The notes below the pieces were generated by a model, which worked only from the letters and a program-made list of their open reading frames with translations, made no database searches and was not told where the DNA came from. A stretch of 64,000 nucleotides of DNA from Paramecium octaurelia (taxonomy: Eukaryota; Ciliophora; Oligohymenophorea; Peniculida; Parameciidae): NCBI GenBank assembly GCA_905182995.1, contig CAJJDP010000024.1, positions 374,610 to 438,609 of the forward strand, written 5' to 3'. This document shows positions 1-9,848 of the stretch, piece by piece (position 1 is the stretch's first letter; every line of letters begins with the position of its first letter). Position numbers and translations under genes: made by a program.

Positions 1-143
1 AGATACAATCTCATCATCCACTTCGATGTGAGAGAACTTCATCCTAAAATCAAATCCATATATTACATATTCTTTTATTTGGAACCACCCAAACAGCCAC
101 ATCCACTTTGAGAAGATGTAGGTTGATCTTTAAACTTAGACAT
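1..143 (-). CDS. N-terminal fragment of an unrecognised protein (runs off the window)
   Basis: Begins at ATG 143 and runs leftward out of the window. A 23-nt intron (44-66, GTAATA...TTTTAG) joins two exons in frame. The visible residues start MSKFKDQPTSSQSGCGCLGG and continue after the intron as MMKFSHIEVDDEIVS. The Gly/Cys-rich patch (GCGCLGG) could be a lipidation or metal site, but 43 residues are too few to name a family. It lies head to head with the gene at 163, with 19 bp between the two start codons. Confidence 0.6.
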
Positions 144-162
144 AATTTATTTTAATTATTAG
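144..162. promoter_or_regulatory. 19-bp divergent spacer between two start codons
   Basis: Only 19 bp of A/T sequence separate the ATG of the leftward gene (143) from the ATG of the rightward gene (163). Any promoter and both 5' leaders must therefore overlap the neighbouring coding sequence. No defined motif was seen. Confidence 0.4.
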
Positions 163-2307
163 ATGAATAATTCATCAAACTCTAATTCTAGATAATCTGC
201 TCAAAACATCATCAACAAATACGAACAAAATAATAATGAGGATAGATTCACATTTTAAGTCAGACCCAATTCACCCAGAGAGACTTTTGGGAAACAAACA
301 TAAGCCAGGAATAGCCAAGTTCAAATCCTCAGAGAAATTGATTAGGCCAATCTTTCCAAGATGCTAAGTGACTTCTCCATTGTATCAGAATAAGAAGAAT
401 CCATCTGCCAAAATCAATTCAACAATCCCATTGGAATAGGTACCTTTCTATCTCCATCCTTAGTTTAACCTACCCAAGTGATCCAATAAAAACAATAAGA
501 GCAAGTCTAAGATAATCAGAGTTATCGTGGAACCTTTGGCAAGAATCCATTCTTTTAACCTAAATCAGAAGTTACCGAAATCATCGAAAAAAGTTATTTA
601 GAAGAAGAACTATACGATGACATGTCCGTTTTAAAAGACAAAGTCATGGGATTGCTCTAGGCCTATGCAGACGATCTAAGAAAATCAAATAATGATCCTA
701 ATATCAAATCTAAAATCCAAGTTGATGCTAAACAAGTCTTAAAAGAGTATTCCTAAATCATTGAGAAAGTTAATCAATCTGAAATTTCCTAATTAAATGT
801 TTCCCAAAATCCAGTCAAAAAAGTATGATTATCTCCTTTACAATAATTAAGGAACAAGAATTAAACTTGATGTCCAATTTGGTGACGGAATTCTTGAACA
901 AATTTGATATGCAAAAACAACCAGTCCTTAATGTCTCATAGGTTTTAGAATAAAAATTAGCCAAATCTAGAGTCAGATCATCTAATCAATAATTAGACCT
1001 CACTGTTATGCATTAAATTCCCTGTGATGAAACATTCTATCAACATGATTAATATAATGATGATAAGTTGGAGGGAAAAATTCAAAAACTTAGGCAAATG
1101 CTCTAAGATGAACTTGATAAGCAATAACTAGTTTATTCCAAAAAAATATTATCAGATATGATTTCAAATTTGAATTAAATCTTAATTGCAAATGATACTC
1201 AAACTGTTAAAACTATCGTTTATAAAATAGAGAATATGATTAAGTAATTGCCATAAGAGGATTGCGGATCAATCTAACTCTATGATTATATGTCAAAAGC
1301 AATGAAAGCTACCAAAAGAAGAATGAAATAAATGGATCCATAAAATCAACAATAAGAAAAAACCCTTAAAAGAAAGTTTTTCGATCTTGCCACCCAGTTA
1401 AAAAATAAATTACCCTAAGATCATCCTGGTAGAAATGAAATGATATCAGTTCTTTATGATCTATATTGCTAGGCCAACAAACCGGTAGAAATGGAGGACT
1501 TTATTATAAATCAATTGAATTTAGTAAAATGATATTATTATTTATATGAACCAGGAATTTTAATCTCATCAAGGCAAACAGTAATTTAAAATCTAATCTT
1601 TCCTACAAGGAAAAGCAATAAAAGCCAAAAAACTCAACAATAGCTTTCTCCTTCAGAATTAGAGAACGATAGCGTTACTCCATAATGGAATGCTGGTATA
1701 CTTTTCAAAATGCTTCAAATCCATATAATTAGAAGCTGATCTTATTAAGTAAAAACCTAAATATGGAGTCTATTTCAATAATGTGTTTTATTCTTGTGTT
1801 TAAATTTCTGAAAAAGAAGTTGAATTAATTGTAAAGTTTAAGAGATCCTAATTATTCAACTTTGATGATAAATTATTTAGTTTTGTGAAGGATCCTAAGT
1901 CCCAAGACATTGTTCTTTGGATCTTTACCATTCCAATAGATGTTTAGATCAATAAATAAAACTGTGATCCTTTTAAAGGATGTAACAGTTTAAATTCTTT
2001 AAATAATCTCCAAGCTTCTCATCTAGAGGAAAAATCACAAAAAAGTAACAACCAGATGGATTAAAAGGAAAAAATATCAATTGAATATAGAATTAATACA
2101 ACAAAAACCAAAAACCAAAAAAGGGTTCAATGGCTTGATATTTGGACTCAAAAATAAATTCCTGAATCAAATATTTAATAGTTCAATTCAGAATAGACAA
2201 CCTAAAATAGTAAGTCAACTTAGTAAGATGATTAATTAGAAACGTATGAAGAAAAAACAGATCTCAAGATCAAAAACATTGAAATTAGAAGGCTTTCTTT
2301 CACATGA
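163..2307 (+). CDS. Unrecognised glutamine-rich protein with central coiled coil
   Basis: 694 residues with the ciliate code, in three exons. Introns are 823-851 (29 nt) and 1524-1554 (31 nt). Without removal of the second intron the frame hits TGA at 1530; with it, 251 more codons follow. The first 200 residues are polar and rich in Q/N/S. Residues about 260-400 are helical and charged and look like a coiled coil (repeated K/E/Q-L spacing around positions 290-330). The C-terminal quarter has a mixed hydrophobic/charged stretch (GVYFNNVFYSCVQISEKEVE and onward) that might be a folded domain. No family was recognised. The start was chosen because it is the first ATG after the divergent spacer and the frame is open from there. 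Confidence 0.75.
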
Positions 2308-2573
2308 AATGGATGTAATAATCTAGAGTGAATACTTATTTGTATTTAAACTTATTATAGAATTTAGTGTTATTTATTATTTCAAATCAAAGAATTTAAT
2401 TATGTAAGTGAAGATGGTGATGATGTAGAATTTCTTCAAAAAGCAATTATTTTATGATTATTTGATTAGATTGAAAATGAGATTTTCACTAATAATATAC
2501 TTATGACTGTAATACGTTTTGATGAGATAAGAAATAATTGAATTTATTATTTTAAATTAAATAATTGACTTAA

Positions 2574-2954
2574 AATGAAAAAGCAATAAGAATATAAGAA
2601 TAAGAATTTAATTAAAAATTTATAAATTATTATAAATGAGAACTAGCCTTAATAAATGAACTGGAAATATTCAATTGGTTGTAAAATGTACTAATTATCA
2701 CAAATTTAGATAAGATTTTCCCACAACTAAATGTATATTATATTGAATTAATTGAAAATGGATTAAGTAATAAATAAATAAAAGAAATATTATTGCTTTA
2801 GATATAGCAAATTTTAACAAAACAAGAATTGCTAATTAAGTAAATACTTAGAATTTCTATTTTCAAAATATTATTTGACTAATTACAATATAAATAAAAT
2901 CGATTATCACGAAATCTGCTTACAATAAATTATATTGACAATTATAATTAGTGA
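2574..2954 (+). pseudogene. Possible decayed coding remnant in an intergenic stretch
   Basis: The 2308-3089 interval has no intact gene. Within it one frame reads MKKQQEYKNKNLIKNLQIII from 2574. After a frame change, another frame (from about 2638 to the TGA at 2952) reads convincingly as protein, for example LDKIFPQLNVYYIELIENGL and LRISIFKILFDQLQYKQNRL. No GT..AG intron joins the two frames. The likeliest reading is a relic of a gene that has lost its frame; a missed upstream exon is the alternative. A shorter acidic remnant lies near 2400-2456. Confidence 0.35.
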
Positions 2955-3089
2955 ACTCTTTCATATCTATTGCTTAATATAAGAATTCTCATGTTATTTA
3001 AAATTAATTAGGAATTTTTTGTATAGAGTATTGTATAGTCTCTGATAAAATTAAATAAATTAATATAGGTTTAGTTTAAATCCGTTAAA

Positions 3090-3611
3090 ATGAATTCCCT
3101 CTAATAATTCTAACTCCTTTTGACTAACAAAGGTTCTAATACTAAAATGTTTTTGACTAGATAACAAATTATTGATAAAGTTAAAAAAGAAAAGGAACTT
3201 TAACAAATTTAAAATAACAGAATTCAAAACAAAAAAATTTCTAAACCATAATCCGTAATGAAAGTGTCTATAGCTAAATCATCTACTTAAAAATTGACTT
3301 AGCAAAAAAAAACATTTAGTTGCTCCAAGTTTTAAATTAATGAATTGGTTCCTGATTATGAACTAATTTGCAAAAACACAAATAAAACATAATAAAACTC
3401 ATAATCAACTTTAAATACAGACTACTTTAACTTTGTGAACACAAAATCTAAAGCAATAAAAGACATTTAAGACAGAAAAGATGAATTTTAGTAAATTGAA
3501 AATAATTCCTCTCTAGTTTTATAAGGATTAGGATAGTATCAATAAATGAAGAATGAATTGTTAAAATCCTTTTTAGATATAGAGTAAATGTTATTAAGAA
3601 AACCACATTGA
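3090..3611 (+). CDS. Unrecognised basic protein, 173 residues
   Basis: Single exon of 174 codons from ATG 3090 to TGA 3609-3611. The sequence is basic and Q/N/K-rich, beginning MNSLQQFQLLLTNKGS, with several SxK and TQK motifs in the first 80 residues and an acidic, helical C-terminal third (about residues 125-165). There is no signal peptide or membrane segment. Glutamine is encoded mostly by TAA/TAG, as in the neighbouring genes, which supports it being real. No family was recognised. Confidence 0.6.
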
Positions 3612-3731
3612 TTAATAATAATTAATATTGTTTAATATTATACTTCATTATCATTCTTGTTAGTTTATAGATAATTAATATTATTTTATATATGTCGTAA
3701 TTACTAGTAACTATGATATATTATTCTAAAA

Positions 3732-5000
3732 TCACAAAAATAGATCTAAACTAAAATTAATTGTTGAAACATGATTATAATGAGAGTGCTAATACTTTTT
3801 GATGAGAGATGGAAATGGTTGATTAACTTCATCAAGAAACCAAGTTTAAATTAACTCTTTTGTTAATTTATTGGTTTGATTAGAATCTACCTAAGAGCTA
3901 AATCATATGGTATTACCTTTAACATCGAGGAATCAATCTTTTTGTTAGAGATTTTTGCAACAATGTTCAGAATAGTGGCCACTATTTAAAAGGGGTCTCC
4001 ATTAGCAAATCCATAACTAAATGATGCCAACTATATCAGATATCAACTAATTAAATTTATATAATCAACCTAATTTAATCATCAACTTCAACTAAATGTT
4101 CAAAAATTCGAAGTGGTGAAATGAAAGATAAGTTAAAGTTGATACTTTATAGTATTTGTCCTTCTGCCTTCAATATATCTTCTTTGCTATAAAGTTCATC
4201 GCACAACTTCGATAATTGACCACTTTTTGGTACACCATATACTTCTTGATATTTTGAAGCAATGAATAAACAAGCAATTCCAAATAATTAAAATCTATTC
4301 TTTTATACTAAATTAGTTTCAATAAATCTTATTTATTCTTAATACTTACTTGTCGAGTAACCATGTAGTCAGCAAGAGAGTTTCCAATTGCAACTTTAAT
4401 TTATGATGAACTTCAAAGAGCCAATTGATTAGAACATTTCTCATTTTGAGATTAATCTAACTTTAGGAATAAAAAGCATTATATGAGATAGCATTTTACT
4501 ATTATTGCTTTTAATTAAGTTCCTCAAGATAATTATAAATATCCTATTTGTAGATTTTAACTAATTGTGGATTCCTATTGTTTTCTGTTGATTAAAATTT
4601 ATCTAATCCTCTTGTAACTACATCTAGAAATACATAAATATTGCTTACATTTGTTGGTATTAGGTAATGAAATTGAAGCATTGTTATTGTGATTATTATT
4701 CTAGGCTTAATTAATAATTGAAATTTGGATGTTAGTTAGACTTCTATTTTTTAAGGTTCTTTACATATGCTAATATTAATCAGTTTTTTATCTGGGCATT
4801 TCGTAACTAATATGTCTCTGATCCTCTCTCTTCATATTATCTCTGATATTTTATGACTTATTCCATTTAGAGACTCTGATAACTCTTGGTTTTATATTTT
4901 ATTGAGAAAACTCGTCTTTTATAAAGAGAGTAGATTGAACTCTGTTTTATCTATTTTAAGCATGTTAAAAGTTTCTATTTTCTTTATTCGCTTCAAGCAT
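3732..5000 (-). CDS. Cyclin (A/B-type, cyclin box)
   Basis: Regulatory subunit for a cyclin-dependent kinase; 392 residues in five exons. Residues 1-120 are a polar N-terminal arm that starts MLEANKENRN. The cyclin box follows, with the typical motifs DIYNYLEEL, QINLKMRNVLINWLFEVH, LLTTWLLDKFI and FGIACLFIASKYQEVY, then a C-terminal helical domain ending near LIKKYQHSHYNHV. Introns are 4624-4648, 4328-4349, 4031-4047 and 3891-3916. The third is only 17 nt and starts GTTGA; it is needed to avoid a TGA and restore frame, so it is either an exceptionally short intron or a frameshift. A second cyclin lies at 11598-12805. Confidence 0.88.
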
Positions 5001-5344
5001 TTTTAAAATATTCACGGATTTCATCGCTGATATTTTAACGACTATATAAATTATAATTAATAAAAATTGGCGAAATATAAAATTTTTGTAAGCTTAATGT
5101 ATTTAAATATTACAAAAGCACAGAGAATACTATTATTTGATTTAAATTGTTAGATAAATAAACAATAAACTAATTAGAATTATTATAATAATATTATTGA
5201 ATTTATTAAACACTGAAAGTAGATTATATGAATGAATTTAGTTTGTTATTATAAAGTGCAATATAAATATAGTATATTATTTAATATTAGATTTCTAATA
5301 AATTGCATAAGGATAATTAAAACATTTAAATTTTGGTTCTATTT
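5001..5344. other. Intergenic, A/T-rich
   Basis: Spacer between the 5' end of the cyclin gene and the conserved element upstream of the RNA gene. It is very A/T-rich with runs of TAATAAT. No reading frame or motif was supported. Confidence 0.5.
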
Positions 5345-5363
5345 ATGAATCCCATAATAAATT
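5345..5363 (+). promoter_or_regulatory. PSE-like upstream element of the RNA gene (copy 1)
   Basis: Reads TGAATCCCATAATAAATT. The same 18 bases occur on the minus strand at 21178-21197, and in both cases the element ends 47 bp before the first conserved base (GAGGTC) of the RNA. The core CCCATAA resembles the proximal sequence element I recall from ciliate Pol III small RNA genes such as Tetrahymena telomerase RNA and snRNAs. That resemblance is from memory, not from a search. Confidence 0.55.
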
Positions 5364-5409
5364 CAATTTTTTAGATAAGGTTTAAATGGAATATTGTTAA
5401 TAGTATATC

Positions 5410-5615
5410 GAGGTCAAGCTAGCGAGTTACTTCGCTTTCATCATATCCTTTGTTTGAAAAAAAACAATAAAAAAAAATAAAAATAGAAAATTGAAATTAC
5501 CAAAAATAGCAACGGCCGTTCAAAAGGTATTACAAATAAAACGAGTACCGAAGTGAACAAAAGCATAACAACAGCATACATTCCAACTCATGGCGCTCCA
5601 CCTCAAAAACTTTTT
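5410..5615 (+). ncRNA. Putative structured small RNA, copy 1 (about 205 nt)
   Basis: Non-coding on inspection but conserved with an inverted copy at 20985-21132. The shared 5' block is GAGGTCAAGCTAGCGAGTTACTTC (positions 5410-5433, key bases GAGGTC and AGCGAG). The shared 3' block is GGCGCTCCACCTC followed by AAAAAC and a T-run (5592-5620). The 5' GAGGT can pair with the 3' ACCTC, and AGCG with CGCT; in the other copy the second pair becomes AGTG/CGCT, still pairable. The middle is A-rich and differs in length between copies. The T-rich end (CTTTTTCTTTTT) fits Pol III termination. It does not match the U1, U2, U4, U5 or U6 cores or a telomerase template, so its identity is unknown. Confidence 0.6.
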
Positions 5616-5929
5616 CTTTTTATAAGTAAATCAATTTTTTATATATAAAAGGGAACTTGAACTGTGATCGAGAAAGCCCATCATTATTTTAGTCTATAAA
5701 TGATTTTCAACAGCATCATAGTTAGTGAATATAAGAGAGTTATGTGAATCTAAATTTATGTGTCCGTATTGTAGAGAGTTTTATATTTATAATATATAAT
5801 AAATTTATAATAATTGTATTAGAATTAATTTAAATTTTAGGAAATCAGAATATTCATTTTAAATGTAAGTTTATTTTAAACTTGTTACAGAACAGTTTGC
5901 ATACATAAATAAAACAATATATGATATAA
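5616..5929. other. Intergenic, A/T-rich
   Basis: Lies between the RNA gene and the 3' end of the ATP-grasp gene. It begins with the T-rich terminator region and a TATATATAAAAGG stretch at 5640-5652. No gene was supported. Confidence 0.4.
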
Positions 5930-6926
5930 TCAAGTTGAGTTTGTTCTTTCTCTATTATTAGATATTATCTTTTCAATAAATTCTTGGCCAAATTAATCAA
6001 AGAGAGGGAGACCTGTAGCTTCTTATGAGAATGTCATCTCAGGCCAACTATTGATTTCCAAAACAACAATTCCATTCTTTCTAGAATCCAAAATGTCGAC
6101 ACCTCCAATAGTTAAATGGGGATCAATAGCTGCACATGCCCTTTCAGCAAATTTAAAATACTCCTATTTTTTATCTGAATCCATTTTGGATTCAATTCTA
6201 AAGTCATCACTGTATCCATTAGACTTGAAATCCTAGATTTAGATGATAATAATTACCACATTATCTTAGAATTCAGTGACAGAAACTGCTTTACCACCGA
6301 TAACTAGAACTCTAATTGATCTTCCGACAGTATCATCAATGAAGTCTTGGATGATGGCTTGTTCTCCATTCCACATGGACTTGCAAAAGAGTTCTGTGCT
6401 TTGGTTATGGTTTACGGAAAGTTTAACTCCAGTGCCTTCATATCCTTCGACTTCTTTCATGATAGCTTTATCATTGAATCTTCTTAGGTTTTATTTGAAA
6501 GTATTGAGTGAGAAGGAGGCTCCACACCTGGGAATAGGGACTTGGTTTTCACTAAATTTAAGATATTGGAGCAATTTATTTTGGAGAATGCTCTCAGTGG
6601 AGGGGTGATGAAGAGTGATTTTCCCAGCTGAATGGACAGCGAAATTGAAATACATGTAATCCTAGTAGTGCTTTGGAGCCATATATCCATATGCTAAAAA
6701 TGCATCAAAGTGGATTGGTTCTCCCTTTCGGAAGAATGTTATTTCCTATATTGATATATGACTAATTAAATACGTTTCCAACAATAACACTCAATTCCTC
6801 GAGTTCTGTGACAATTACATTTACTTTTAATCTTTAAAAGGTTTCAATTATTAATTGATCCATCATGCCATAAAAAATGGGGTCTGGATTGATCATAAAG
6901 AGAATAGTCAATTGTTCGTCTGACAT
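5930..6926 (-). CDS. ATP-grasp ligase, RimK/glutathione-synthetase-like
   Basis: 314 residues. Introns are 6746-6773 (28 nt) and 6233-6256 (24 nt, no stop inside, so its removal is inferred from the better join DNV-DFKSNGYS). The order follows the RimK-type ATP-grasp fold: an N-terminal domain, a linker with the NKLLQYLKF segment, the lysine/glycine ATP-binding loop (IMKEVEGYEGTGVKL), the IIQDFIDDTVGRSIRVLVIG strand, and the metal-binding C-terminal motif VVLEINSWPEM (E and N). Enzymes of this family join an amino acid to a carboxylate using ATP; the substrate cannot be read from sequence. The start at 6926 gives an N-terminus with the expected Rossmann-like beginning (LTILFMINPD). It is divergent from QTRT2, with 115 bp between start codons. 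Confidence 0.8.
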
Positions 6927-7041
6927 AGTAGATAAGGGTATGCAATTTAATTGGATATTATTTTTTTTCTTATTTCTTATCTAATTTCAGATTTTATGAA
7001 TAAATAATTCATGAATCACTTATAAGAATTTATTATAACAA

Positions 7042-8192
7042 ATGAAAAAATCACCATTGTTTATTTATACTACTAGAATGGGGTCTTACTACCACTTAAC
7101 CCCATTCAATCAGCAAACGCTTAATTTGGATACATGTCTATTGAGTGCTGGTGATTTCTTTCATATGGAAAACACATTGAAACAACTCCAATCAGAAACC
7201 AATATTAGTTTTCGCCAATACATTAATCAAGAGAATAAAATCCTCTACATGACTTCAATTGATTCTTATAAAATGAAATGCGTTGAAGGATCTTCGAATA
7301 AAGATGGAGTTAAAATCGCTTAATTAGAAGGAATCAAATCCGTGACCAACAAGTAGTATATTGAATTGGCAAGATTGATTAATCCAGAAATGTTGGTCTC
7401 CTTAACTGAAAAACCAGAAATCGAAGCAGGTCAAAAATCTACAAAGAGATCTTCTTCAAAATCAGCCAATTTTTTAAAAGAAAGCTTAGATTAACTAAAA
7501 GACACTCAAATTGGTATTTACGGTGCCATCTAAGGAGGGTTAGACACTGTGTAAAAAATAACTGCAGCAGAAGAACAAAAGTTTGCCATTGATCATCCAA
7601 ATTTTAAAGGTTTTACTCTCTATGGATTCAATCAAGGCAGCACTTGGCAGGATAAGGAAGATGCCCTCTCTGTAGTGTAATCAGTCTTCGATGGATATAA
7701 TGTATAATACATTTTGGCAGGATATGGAGATATCTTATCAATTCTTTGGGGTTTGAGTTGGGGAATAGAAGGTTTTGAAATCGAAGAGCCTTTTAGATTT
7801 GCATAAGATCTCAAAGTACTTTTACCACCTAATTTTGATGCAAAAGATAGTGAATTAGAATAGTTTTCTAGTGATAAAATTAACTTTTATGAATTGGAGG
7901 GCAAAAAGATTAATTATTTGAATTTCCCCATCAATTCAGATGTTAAAGAAAATGTATGTATTTCGTTATAATATTATAGGTACCACTCAACCCAGAGTGC
8001 AAATGTTTTTCCTGTCAAAATCATACCAAATTATACATATCTCATCTTGTCGAATGCAAGGAGATGAATGCTTAAGTATTATTAACAATTCACAACACTT
8101 ATCAATATCAAAAACTTTAGTAGAAATTATAGGAGATGCAAAATAAAAAGCAATTGAATCAATGGATTAGATGGTATTTGTAATTTCTGTGA
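7042..8192 (+). CDS. QTRT2: Queuine tRNA-ribosyltransferase accessory subunit 2
   Basis: 374 residues in two exons; the 26-nt intron is 7954-7979. This is the non-catalytic partner of the eukaryotic tRNA-guanine transglycosylase, which puts queuine at the wobble position of GUN-anticodon tRNAs. Family features seen are the N-terminal [15 protein letters not shown], the IYGAIQGG strand, and the C-terminal zinc site CKCFSC plus a downstream HT...[21 protein letters not shown] helix. The catalytic aspartates of QTRT1 are not evident, which fits subunit 2. The start at 7042 is the first ATG and gives the conserved N-terminus. Confidence 0.88.
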
Positions 8193-8228
8193 TATAACAT
8201 ACCAAAAATAGCATTACAATTATTTTAA

Positions 8229-9828
8229 TCAATATAATGACTTTCTCGCATAGAACAATATGTATGGACTACTACTGCCATCAGTATCATATCTTTGTTG
8301 TTTTACATCAATCTCTCTAACGTCAGAGTCGTTGTATCGATACCATTTTAAATTAAATGGATTCAAACTGTCACTTTATTAATATATATAAGTAATAAAT
8401 ACGCTGTGTAGTGTCCTCCATACAATGTTCCACTATGATTTACAATTCCACACAAGGAATATTAACAATTTTTGGTAGACTAGTCGACTAAAATTAAGAA
8501 TGTCTTACGTGAATCCTGGATGAATTTGGTCATATCTAATTCCAAAGGAAATTTGACTCGATGATTTAATTTGTCACTCGAAAATCTTCTGTAATCAAAT
8601 CTTTTGATATGAAACATCAAAATGTGAGGCAATCTCCAAATTGTAAATTTGCGTTTTACTTTCTAATGCTTTTTGCTTCAACAAACAATAACGATAAATT
8701 AAATACCATTTTGAACAATAATAGTCATCAATAGTTTCTTCAATTACATATTTATCTAATAATCTATCTAAATCCATGTCTTCCAATATTTTAAATGCTC
8801 TAGTAAATGCTAAAGACGTATCCAAAAAAGTGTCAAATGCATATGAACTATTGTTACAATAGGAGCATTTGATTGTGTGCAACAATTATCCCTAGAAATA
8901 ATCTAGAACTAAACTATTTTCTCTGCTTTTTGAATAATCCCACCACTCTTTGCTCTAAAAATGAAAATGTAAGTTACTAAGTCTTGTAATGTTCTTCCAT
9001 TGAGATTGTCAGTCATTTCTTTATAGGTTGATTTACTCTTCACTCTGTTCAAGCCAAGACTGAGACCATCTAGGAGTGCAACCAAAAATTCTTGAGCATC
9101 TTATTGAGCATAGCCTCTGAAACAGGGCATAACATTTTCTAATAGAAAATACTAATAAGCACAGAGAGATTACCAACTGCAGATTTAATTCCATATGGAG
9201 CAATGGATTGAAAGTTTGGAGTGCTTCTGACAGTGGAAACTAGTTTGCTGTACTCGTTTGGGACAGAGCTGTTTTTGGAATTCAAGTCTTTTAGGTAATC
9301 TCCATTTAAGAAGTGTTCATTAAAGGCAGGAAGGTTGAGTAAGCATTGCAGAACTGAATTCCTGAATATAATTATATACAATTACATGAAACAGGTATTG
9401 CCAATATTTCTCAATCCGCATATGCCTTTGCTGACATTTTACGTATATTTTGTTGATTGTTATTATTCTGGTTGAGACTGCGACATGGATGAAATTGTTG
9501 AATTGGTCTTTTGAGTAGTCGATAGTGAAGTGGTCATACCACTCGATGATTGTTATTAATTGATTTAATATGGATATAGTTTTTAGCCGTACTATTCATA
9601 AGGTCTGGTCTACTCAAATAAATAAGAAAAACTAACATATTGTGGTTGGGTGTTCAGTGTGGAAGTTCCATATGAGGAGTATGTATAGCCAGATTTGATC
9701 TCCTGAGATGATGGTGTGGATTAGGTTTTATTAAGTAATAAGGGGTAATTGGGCAATCCTTGTGCTTGCATTTTATCCTTGGTCGTACTTGGAGGTCTTT
9801 GATTATTACTATACATATTTGGTTTCAT
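8229..9828 (-). CDS. Ubiquitin carboxyl-terminal hydrolase (USP family)
   Basis: 470 residues in eight exons; introns are 9613-9636, 9362-9385, 9139-9173, 8955-8977, 8676-8706, 8488-8508 and 8374-8402. It removes ubiquitin from proteins. Residues 1-110 are a Q/S/T-rich tail. The peptidase domain then shows the Cys box (GLRNIGNTCFMNSVLQCL), the QQ box (GYAQQDAQEFLVALLDGL), two CxxC zinc pairs (CSYC and CSKC) and the His box (SGTLYGGHYTA). The core is intact and probably active. The specific USP subtype cannot be assigned because the tail lacks a known module. The first intron starts GTTAG and carries no stop, so it may be retained. Confidence 0.9.
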
Positions 9829-9848
9829 TATTTAATTAATAATAATAA
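9829..9848. promoter_or_regulatory. 20-bp divergent spacer (USP / RBM39-like)
   Basis: Reads TTATTTAATTAATAATAATA between the two ATGs. The transcription start sites or core promoter elements of both genes must overlap coding sequence. No consensus motif was identified. Confidence 0.4.

Noticed and set aside
5410..5615. Telomerase RNA as the identity of the RNA copies
   Set aside because: Neither copy contains a CCCCAA-type template, although the upstream element resembles those of such genes.
5639..5655. TATATATAAAAGG as a TATA box for a gene at 5.7 kb
   Set aside because: No coding sequence follows on the plus strand, and such A/T strings are frequent here.
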